Source of the DNA: Magnaporthiopsis rhizophila
Lineage: Eukaryota; Ascomycota; Sordariomycetes; Magnaporthales; Magnaporthaceae
Assembly: GCA_003049465.1 (NCBI GenBank)
Contig: PYSS01000080.1
Span: 62,001-126,000 of the forward strand
Length of the DNA stretch: 64,000 nucleotides
Reading direction: 5' to 3'
Part shown: piece after piece, positions 56,179 through 64,000 of the stretch
How positions within the stretch are numbered: the stretch's first letter is position 1
How the letters are laid out: each line of letters opens with the position of its first letter
The notes under the pieces: generated by a model
Told to the model about the DNA's origin: nothing
The model's database searches: none
Seen by the model: the letters and a program-made list of their open reading frames with translations, nothing else
Translations under genes and position numbers: made by a program

Positions 56179-58940
56179 CCTTGCCCAAGGTGTTGGAACA
56201 AATTTGGTGCTGCGGGTAACAAGCTAGATGGGGAAAGGGCTCGTTGTGGAGGTGATGATGGGGATTGCTTCAGCCTAGCTAATAATCCCTTTTGGCTTCA
56301 ACAAGTGCTCAAGGTTTCACGAGAAAAAGGCCAGACAACCTCTTTATCTGCCTGGACATGGCCCACTTGCTTTCGCCCCGAAGAGCGCGGTCATCGGTCA
56401 GGCTGTGGTACAACAAATAGGTGGCGCGCCAACGGGCCAGTTATCACCAGCAAGATTGACTGGTCTCCTCAAGCCACATTCCGGCCGTGTGACATTAGAT
56501 CCGGCGGACTGACAAAAGTATGGTTAGGACGACTCCGTGGTGATTGGCGAGCGGAAGGGGTAATTCCATTGACGGGGCAGTGCCGGAGCGTATAATATGC
56601 GATTGTCCGTCAGTGTTCAGGCAATCTCGCACGCTGGGGCATCGATCGCATATATCTCTCGGGTCTTGATGTGACTCAAACTACGCCCTGTCCGTTCAAC
56701 TTGCTAACCGTGAGCTCCCAGGCCTGAAAATGAAAGCCGTGCGGCATGCTTTCTTCGAGGCGTCGAGGCGTCGAGGCTGTTGTTACTCGTAACACTAGGA
56801 TTTTGAAAGAGCTGGAGAGGTTCATGACGACTGTAAACAAAAAAAAGCTTGTGCTGCGATTTTCCCAACCAGACTGGCGCGAGCTGAGATCGACGTTAGC
56901 CCGCCGTCTGCACAGGCAAGGGGCGAGGTGGATCCCACCGCCGGGGCTGGTTTATCTACATACCTGAGCCCTCCTCTTTTGTCCTCCGTCGTTAGGACCG
57001 ACGTGACAAGGCCAGTAGCGATGGATAAACAAATCTTGTGGCTTCGGGCGTACGTTAGCTATTTGACGTGTCGCATTCCGATTCGCCTCGCGTTTCGCCG
57101 TCTCGAGAGCTGCGCGTGCTCGAGTGACAGCCACAGCCTGCAACCCATCGGGCCATATTCGTCCAATGTGCACGCCCCAGGCAAAGTAGATAAATCCACC
57201 AACATCCAATAGCTCGCGTTACCCCTCGCCGACCCTGGCTTCGCGGCTCAGGTCTGCTGGCTGCCGGACTCCGGTGAAGGTGTTGAGGCAGACCCTGGCT
57301 GGTAAAAGCCGCCCTTTCAGCTGGGGGTTGGCGACCCCGTGCGGTCCGTAGCACGGCGTCGTCATCCGTGGCTGCCACGGGACACGCTGGTTAGCAGGGG
57401 CTGCAGGGTCGCTCTTTTCGTGACAGCCTTACCTGATCAGCGGGGCTCCGGCTTGCTTTCAAGCGTTTGTCGTGGCATCATTTATCATTCTCAAATTCGA
57501 TGCGCTTAAACGGGGCGGGTCGTCAGGTGGTGTGATTGCTGGGGGTGGGGGCCCCACAAAAGTACTTTGTGCGTCTGAGCTGAGCGCCCATCTGGGCCGC
57601 TGCGGTGGATGCGGGCCAACGCCAGCATCTGTCTGCGGACCGGCCGGCGTAGCCGAGCTTGGTGCTCTCTTTGTGGCGCTTGGCCATCGCGTCTGTGTGG
57701 CTCCTCCGCAGCGTCAGGAAGTTGACGACGGAGAAGGTCGAGGCCACTATCGAGGGGGGTTGCCCGAGAAGTGACCGGGGAACGCATTAGAATAAGGGCC
57801 GGAGGAAGTGCGGCCTCGGGGTTTTCGGCAGGTCGCACGAAGCCGAGACAAGAGTCCGCCGGGACCTGGGCAAGACAATAGAAGTGTGCGATATTGTCTG
57901 AGTAGACTTACGAGATAACCGATGCCGACCGCAAGTGAAAAGTTTTGCTTGTCTGCGCAGACCCTGATCATCCCCGCCTTTTGACACAGCCGCGGTCGAC
58001 GTGGACAAGCTCCGGTGGCTCCGCAGGGCTTGGTTCACCGACGTTGCTCTCGCTGGCTATCGGCCATTCCCCCGTGTCTAGGGTCGGGTTTGTAACGCGC
58101 CAGAGGAGTCAACCGGCCGAGCCCTCCTGTCTTGCGCGTGGACGTTGACCACAAGGCGGTGGACGCAGACGAGCCGCGATTCCGCATCCCCGCCACGAAT
58201 CCCGGACCCGGCGATTTAGGCTGGGATGCCGGGCCTGCCGTGGCAGGAACAAGCCGCCAGCGTTTCCCCCCGGCCTGGGCATTTTCCTGGCACCGCTGCT
58301 TGTCAGCCAAATCCGGGTTCCCGTCACGACTCCTGCTCTCTTCTCTGATTCGCCTCGTCCGTCACTCTACTCCTTCGTGTAGACTCTGAAGGCCAACGTC
58401 ACGTCGACAGACCAAGTCGCTTGCCCAATATACAGTGAGCCCCGCCTGATGACAGAGCTCTGAGGGCAGCGCCCCGGCCCGGCCCGGCCCGACCCCAAGA
58501 ACCCCCGGGCGCACCGCAACGGATTCCGATTGGCGGCATTTGGGCCCCGAATGGGACAGGGATATCAAGCGCAGAAAACTTGGTTTCGCATGACTCCCGT
58601 AAAGCAGGTCACAAGCGCCCCGTCTCTGGGACAGTCTGCTGCTATCTTTGATATGTTTCATTACCCGCTCCCCCAACCTTAGTCAGTGGCATTTTGCATC
58701 GTCACGTCATTCCGGAACTCCCACTTGGCCCGCGGGCCGACAGCACACTTCAACTTGATGGCCGCGAAACACCTCTTTCGCCACAAGCTGGGGAAGCAGC
58801 CTCATTCCAACCCTACCCCTGAGCCGCCCCCATCCGCCGCCATGGTGACGGGGCGGTATCCCGATGCTTCCCGATACCGTAATGTCGCGGAGTTAGGATT
58901 GGGTACCAACCTGGGGTCAAGGTTGTTAGCGCCTACTTCC
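56179..58940. other. Long intergenic region, no gene recognised
   Basis: This stretch of 2.8 kb lies between the lectin-like gene and the kinase gene. Frames of about 100 residues occur on both strands (for example 57472-57774 plus and 57506-57838 minus). They overlap each other, are rich in Arg/Gly/Pro and show no motif. I see no transposase, terminal repeat or RNA gene. It could be decayed sequence. Confidence 0.45.
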
Positions 58941-61377
58941 TTATCGACTGCGTCCGTGGTTTCTCAATGATGCGCCGGAGGGTCCCTCTACCGTCTCGAA
59001 TGCGAAGATGGTTTCGCCGTGATGCGCCGTGGGGTCTTCTACCGTCTCGAACGCGAAGATGGTTTCGCCACGATGCGCTGTAGGGTCTACTACCGTCTCG
59101 AACGCGTAGATGCCTTCGTGGCGGAAAGTCAACTGGTCGTCATTAGAAAGGAGGCTGCTGGGAGCGGACCGCGGAGCGTGGCTGGGTGTCGGGGTCCTGG
59201 AACTGCCGACAGAATCCTTGCGCCCCTCGACGAGCCCGCCGTTGCGATTCCCTCCCCGTGAGGCTCTTGCGAGTTCCTCCGCTGTATCGGCAGTGCCCGT
59301 GCTCCCCCGCGCTTTGCCCAATCTTCTAAAAAGGTTTCTAATGCGTTCCCCAGCCCCTCCACTTCCGCCGTGGTCAGGCGGCCGGGGCAAGTACTCCGCC
59401 GCATAGTGCGCGTCCACGAGACTGGGCCTCTGGATCGCGCTTGGCGTTCGGCTCCGGCCCGGTATATTTTCGCCGGTGGTGGGGCGCTGATGTGCCGTGT
59501 TGATGGGGTACTGACCAAGCGATGGATCTTGGGGCGTCGGTGCTCCGGAATCGAAAAGGTCATCCAGAGATACGGCGTCGATCTTAGCAGTAAGGCCAGC
59601 AGCCAAAGGCGCGGCTTCCGACCCGCCACCGGGGGCCGGTTGTTGCTGCTGTGGGCTGGCAGACCGCGGGAGGGGCTTCGGGACCTGGGTTAACAAGCCC
59701 CCACAAAGGTGGATGGCTTGTGAGTTCTTCGGTCCTGCCGAAGCGTGAGTGAGATGCCCGTCAGGAGCCATCTCAGCACGTGCCGTGGTCCAAACGCCCG
59801 ACGCATCAGAAGCTTGCGTGGAATACCCGTCGGTAGCCTTCTCAGCGCGTGCCGTGGTCCAAACGCCCGAGACACCGGAATCTTGCGTGTCCCCATGCAC
59901 GGTCTCAGCTTGGGCGTCGCTGGAGACGCAGGAAAGAGGTTAGAGCCAGCAGACGTCGGGTCATACGACGGCCAACGAGCTTACCTGGGGCCCTGGCTCC
60001 GAGGAGCAAGGGCGAGTGTGGTCGAGAACCAAGGATGTCCTGGAGCGTCGGAAGCTGACGGCCTGGATTCCGGCCGCGGGCGCATGGCCATGGCCACAAA
60101 CGTGATGCCTGCCTCAGAGACGCCGGAGGCCTGCAGTCTGGAGATGGGGAATGTATCCTGCCCGCCTTTGACGTATGCGTTGAGGTCTTCCAGCTGGAAA
60201 GGAACGCTGTTCGTGAGAAGGCGGAAGGCCACCGCGCCGAGAGACCAGATGTCCATGGCAAAGGGGAACTTCCTAGCCGCGGTGGCAATATCTCTGAAAC
60301 CAAACTGCTCGGGGGCTGCATAGTTGACGCTGAGCCACTTGGACGTGTACTGCAGCGTGGCGTCGGCCAACTGGCGCTTGCTAACGTCAAAATCGGAAAT
60401 TTTGACGAACCACTCCGGCGTTTTGGAAGCGACCATGATATTCTGTGCGAGGTGCACGCAAACGTCCGATGGTTTAGCTTGATGGCTTTGAAGGGTTTAA
60501 CTCTGGTAGATTCCGGCTTACCCCAGGCTTTAGGTCGCGATGCACAAAGTCGTTTTCGTGCATATACTTTAAACCTTCGAGCACTTGAGAGGATATGCTG
60601 CGTGCCTCGATCTCTGCGAGGGGCTGCGAAATATGGCCTTCGAGATTTCCGAGCGCGAGATATTCCATCGAGATAAAAATGGAGTCGCCGATCTCGAACC
60701 AGCCGTTGGATGTAACAAAGCAGTGGGCGTACTATCGTAATCACGGCAGCATCAGCGATCACTGGCGGGATGGGCGAGGCAGAGGGAGCTAGGGAGACCA
60801 GATAAAGCTGAGAAATGAAGGGTGTGCTAGGTGACCGCAGGAGGGAAAAAAAAAAAAAAAAAAAAAAAAAAAGGGGACGAACTTTGGGATGGGAGAATTT
60901 GACATTAGCCTCTAATTCCCGTGAGTAGTCCAGCTCGGCGCAAGCGTTCTTCTTGATCTCCTTGACCGCCCGCAGCGTCGCATGGCCCTCCAGTCTCTCC
61001 CGGTACACGATACCATGTGCACCCTCTCCCAGTTTCGCCTCGCGGACCCATCGCTCCTCGACCTTGACGAAGCGCTCGCTCGCCGACCGGCCAGGGCGGA
61101 GAAGAGTGTGTCGCACGCAGTTGTTGCCCACATCGACCGTCTCGAGCTCGGAGTCGCGGACGAGGTTGGAGAGGATTCGGCTCAGCGGGAGCCGCGGCTC
61201 GAAGGGGGCCTTGGCGGGGACAGTCGCAGGACGGGCTGGAGGCGGCGGTGCGGTCCGGGTCGGGGTCCTATGTCCAGGCGGGCGCGGCGCGGGCCTGGTC
61301 GGGACTTTGTGTCCGGGCGGGCGCGGCGCGGGCCGCCGAGGATCTAGGGGATCGCGCGGACGCGATGCGGGCTCCAT
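58941..61377 (-). CDS. Protein kinase with proline-rich head and repeat-bearing tail
   Basis: Four exons: 60883-61377, 60522-60731, 59985-60442 and 58941-59919. Introns are 151 nt (GTTCGT..GATAG, with a poly-T tract), 79 nt (GTAAGC..CACAG) and 65 nt (GTAAGC..TCCAG). All phases fit, giving 713 residues. The head (1-60) has two PAPRPPGH repeats. Kinase domain about 110-380: GEGAHG (117-122), Lys139, Glu154, HRDLKPGN (HRD 229-231), DFD (252-254) where DFG is usual, and APE (278-280). The tail (388-713) holds two 23-residue SGVWTTARAE units (405-450), a Gln/Pro-rich stretch, a basic amphipathic segment (RIRNLFRRLGKARG) and three 17-residue C-terminal units (654-704). It is divergent from the HeLo gene. 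Active-looking, target unknown; the neighbour suggests regulated cell death (inference). Confidence 0.85.
58971..59123 (-). repeat. Three 17-residue coding repeats at the kinase C terminus
   Basis: 51-bp units encoding EGIYAFETVVDPTAH, GETIFAFETVEDPTAH and a third copy whose second half is changed by an indel near 58980. A hydrophobic alternating core (I-F-A-F-E-T-V) is flanked by Gly and Pro turns. Confidence 0.9.
59733..59870 (-). repeat. Two 23-residue coding repeats in the kinase tail
   Basis: Units of 69 bp encoding SGVWTTARAEKATDG and SGVWTTARAEMAPDG with similar following residues. The repeat is clear at both DNA and protein level. Confidence 0.9.
60846..60872. repeat. poly(A) tract, about 27 nt, inside kinase intron 1
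   Basis: T run on the transcribed sense strand, just after the intron donor. Confidence 0.9.
61255..61332 (-). repeat. Two 39-bp coding repeats in the kinase head
   Basis: They encode PAPRPPGHKVPTR and PAPRPPGHRTPTR, a proline-rich segment that could bind SH3 or WW domains. Confidence 0.85.
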
Positions 61378-61901
61378 GGCTCCCGGACGCGAGACGGGCC
61401 GCGAAGGGTATTGTCAGGCAGCGCTGGCCGTCATGGATTCTTGGCAATATCCTGTGGCTCCAAGCGATCAACCCCGTCGTCGTTGGGCTCATAACGATGA
61501 AGGGTGGTAGATTGCGTCGGGCCTGAAAAGTGTGTCCCAGCTTAGGGAACCCAATAATCTACCTAATACACCGGACTGCGCGAGGGGAACTGTTAGAAAA
61601 TGGCCGGCGGGCAAAATGTTGTCAAGGTGGTCAGGCTGTCGGGGCGGAGGTATGCACGTCCATCACTAAAGAGGCAGGCTGGGCGCTGTGGCTTGTCGGA
61701 ATGGTACGATTTGATGAGAGGCCTCGGGCTCCGATGTGATGTGTCCATGCGTCACTGGCTGCGTCGACAATCAGCCGCTGCTTGGCTCGGCAGGTCGTCG
61801 GACGCTTTTCTTTCTTTTCTTGAAGACCACCGTTCGTTCGGGGCTGACAGCCGTGATCGAGAGAATCCGGGATCGGAAAGTCTACAATCCTGCCCGACAA
61901 G
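61378..61901. promoter_or_regulatory. Shared divergent promoter region of the kinase and HeLo genes
   Basis: This stretch of 524 bp lies between two outward-facing start codons. No strong TATA box was seen. The short distance means the two genes must share upstream sequence, which would favour co-expression. Confidence 0.55.
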
Positions 61902-63679
61902 ATGGCTTCCGCAGAAATCGTCCTGGCGGCTCTTGGAGGGGCAGACCTCTGTCTCAAGTGAGTCCTTTGCTGTACTGCGTCGCCCTTTTCCGCACTTCGT
62001 GCCCGAGCGGTCCAGCAGGAGAACTACTAACAGACGACCCCGCGCCATCGAACGTCTCAACGCCAGGTACGGCGCGGTCTTGATACAGGCGTACCGGTCC
62101 TTCAGGGGCGCAAATAAGGATACCAAGGAGAGAATCCTCACAATCGAGGCCATATGGAGCCGCACCGCCCTGCAGATCGGGTTTCTCCGCAATGTTGTCA
62201 GCACTCTGGGGGAGGAGCACCTTCGTATCCAGGCGGATCTGTTCGAGATTCTCTGCAGCAAACTCAAGCTCGCTATTAGCAAGACCGAGTCGGTCCTGCG
62301 GAAGAAGGGCGGCGATGTTAACCCCTGGAAATATGTCATCGTCCGCAAATCGCTGGACGCGACCATCGCGAGCCTGGAGCGGTGGCAGCGCATCTTCGTC
62401 CATCCTGGTTCCTGATCATGCGCGTGGCGGACGGCGCCATCGATTCGGAGCTTTCCAAATCGGCGCGGGCGCCGGCCGTGACCGCAGCGGCGAGCACTCA
62501 GGTCCCGTCCAGCGATTCGATGCTTGTCGCCGCGCAGAAGTTCCGCGTCTCCATCAGCGGCAAAACAGATCATATCCACATCAGCCTGCCTGCGAACGGT
62601 TTAGACCGGGACACGGTTAAGGAGGTGGCCTATTCGACGACAAGATTGGTCAAACGGGCGGGTTCATCACCCAAAACGTTTGCCGTCGACTCAATCCCTT
62701 TGCCACCAGGTACCGACGCCAGAAGAATCCGGGCCGACGCCGAGGCGCTGGCCAAAAAGCTCCACCACATCCAGCCGGGCTACGGGATCCTCCAGTGTCA
62801 GGGGCTCATCAAGCACCGCGGCGCCGAAACGAAGCGCCTCGATTTTATCGACATGGTTTTTACCATCCCCCCGGGCCTCGAAAACCCGGCAGCCTTCGCA
62901 AGCACCTTATCGCGGGAACCATGCCGACCTCGTGCAGCCTCTCAGCCGTCCTTGGTGTGGCACGACAGCCGGCCGAAGCCGTCAGCTTCTTGCATACGTG
63001 CGACTTTGTGCATAAAAACATCCGGCCCAAGACCATCCTGATATTGGGCGCAAAAGCCGACCGTCATTCCGGGAAGTGGGTGGATGAGCTGCTCGGGTCC
63101 GCGTTCCTGGTTGGGTTCGACTCTTTCCGCGGCGTGACCTCGCACACAACGCGGACCGGCGACGACGATTGGCATCGCGACCTGTACCGCCACCCGTCAC
63201 GGCAGGGCCCGCGCGCGCAGGAGGATTACGTCATGCAACACGACGTTTATAGCCTGGGCGTTTGTTTGCTCGAACTGGGCATCGGGCGCAGCTTTATCGA
63301 ATACGCCAACTGGGATCCGGCTGAGGGGATTGAGGAGGTCCGCCCCGGTGAGGCGTTGGATCTTCCCGATAAGGGGGATGGGCTCGACAACTCAACGGAG
63401 ATGTTGAAGATGGTAGGGCTAGGGGGCACGGGCTCCGGTGACCTAGATCTCCAACGCCGACTCGAGCTGAAGGATCACCTAGTCCGACTGGCAAGGACGA
63501 AGCTGCTGGCACGCATGGGTGACCTCTATGCAGCCGTCGTGGTCACCTGCCTTACGTGCCTGGACAGTAACAATGAAGACTTTGGGGACGAAGAGGAAAT
63601 GCGGGACGAGGATGGAATCCTGATCGGTGTTCGTTTCATTGAGAAAGTTTTGCTCTGTTTGAACAGCATCTTAGTTTGA
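61902..63679 (+). pseudogene. HeLo-domain / pseudokinase gene with several frame breaks
   Basis: Exon 1 (61902-61957) encodes a hydrophobic N-terminal helix. A 109-nt intron (GTGAGT..CGCCAG) leads to exon 2 from 62067. The region to about 62410 matches the fungal HeLo (prion-inhibition/propagation) four-helix domain of HET-S-like proteins (YGAVLIQAYRSFRGA, WSRTALQIGFL). That frame meets TGA at 62413-62415. Homology continues in other frames: the HeLo end and a linker to ~62885, then the kinase-like part from ~62887, with a local third-frame patch at ~62915-62950. The C-terminal part has HKNIRPKTIL where HRDLKP is usual and GFD where DFG is usual, so it should be a pseudokinase. The layout resembles MLKL. 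No splice sites explain the breaks; either a decaying gene or base-calling errors. Confidence 0.75.
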
Positions 63680-64000
63680 GAGGGGCTGGCTGGTTCTTTA
63701 TTTGTCCGGGCGGCGGGGGGTGGTCGCAGCTCTGTGTGAGGCGGTTCTATGGCTTGGTGTTGCCTCGCAGTCAGCGGTCTCACGTAGATACATACGTACC
63801 TATCTACCCCACCTACTTACATACCTTATGCTATGTTCATTCAGCCATTGGTTTACTAGTTTGTCCATACGAATTTGATCAGCATTGGAAAACCGGTCGA
63901 GCGCATGGCACGCCCATGTAAATAAACATAGCGAGGCTCCATTAAAAGTACCCTTTGTTGCCAAGGTTTTACTCGTATTAATGCGAACCCTTGAATTCTT
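63680..64000. other. 3' flank of the HeLo gene
   Basis: These are 321 bp to the window end, AT-rich from 63780, probably untranslated and intergenic. A TACATACGTACCTATC-rich stretch at 63790-63830 is the only feature. Confidence 0.4.

Noticed and set aside
57472..57838. Overlapping ~100-residue frames on both strands
   Set aside because: Mutually overlapping, Gly/Arg-rich and without motif. I could not support either.
58971..59123. Calling the kinase C-terminal repeats HET-s or RHIM motifs
   Set aside because: Length and residue pattern do not match those families; kept only as a candidate new motif.
1..64000. CRISPR arrays, bacterial operons, ribosome binding sites, rRNA and insertion sequences
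   Set aside because: None are expected in fungal nuclear DNA and none were seen. The repeats present are tandem or inverted, without spacers.

Overview
The window is nuclear DNA of a filamentous ascomycete, most likely a Sordariomycete. The evidence is GC-rich coding sequence, introns of about 60-150 nt with GT..AG ends and CTAAC/CTGAC branch sites, a fused URA2-type pyrimidine gene, a fungal Dicer of the DCL-1 type, and a HeLo-family gene. I cannot name the species. All exon joins below were read by eye from splice signals and frame continuity. No transcript or alignment was available.

Layout. 1-4178 is the 3' part of an SLH1/ASCC3 helicase gene. It converges on a GPANK1-like G-patch gene (4415-5212, minus). 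Then come a membrane-anchored SDR with a charged tail (5882-7489), a VAMP7-type R-SNARE (9317-10160, minus), mitochondrial SUV3 helicase (10898-13210), a UCH-L3/YUH1 deubiquitinase (13800-14627), an unknown acidic protein (15259-16140, minus) and a large disordered Ser-rich protein (19451-22310). Dicer DCL-1 follows (23456-28535, minus), with a long hairpin just beyond its 3' end. It is divergent from TAP42 (29303-30532). After that are an unknown 817-residue protein (31252-33705, minus), a small secreted 8-cysteine protein (35890-36482) flanked on both sides by transcribed-region repeats, a 66-residue single-pass protein (37386-37668), a YVC1-type TRP channel (38489-42539, minus), the URA2/pyrABCN CPSase-ATCase gene (45128-52006) and PNPOx (53007-53777, minus).

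The last 10 kb looks accessory. It holds a membrane-anchored lectin-like propeller protein (54692-56178, minus), a 2.8-kb stretch without a gene, and then a head-to-head pair. One partner is a protein kinase with a proline-rich head and a repeat-bearing tail (58941-61377, minus). The other is a HeLo-domain/pseudokinase gene (61902-63679, plus). They share a 524-bp promoter region. A catalytic-looking kinase beside a helical-bundle/pseudokinase executioner-like protein has the same layout as the animal RIPK3-MLKL pair and the fungal HET-S-type cell-death pairs. It is the most interesting thing here. The HeLo gene as sequenced contains several reading-frame breaks, so the pair may be decaying or the assembly may be wrong at that point.

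Other features: many intergenic poly(A)/poly(T) tracts of 25-40 nt, one of which carries a 7-N gap, and several short tandem-repeat blocks.
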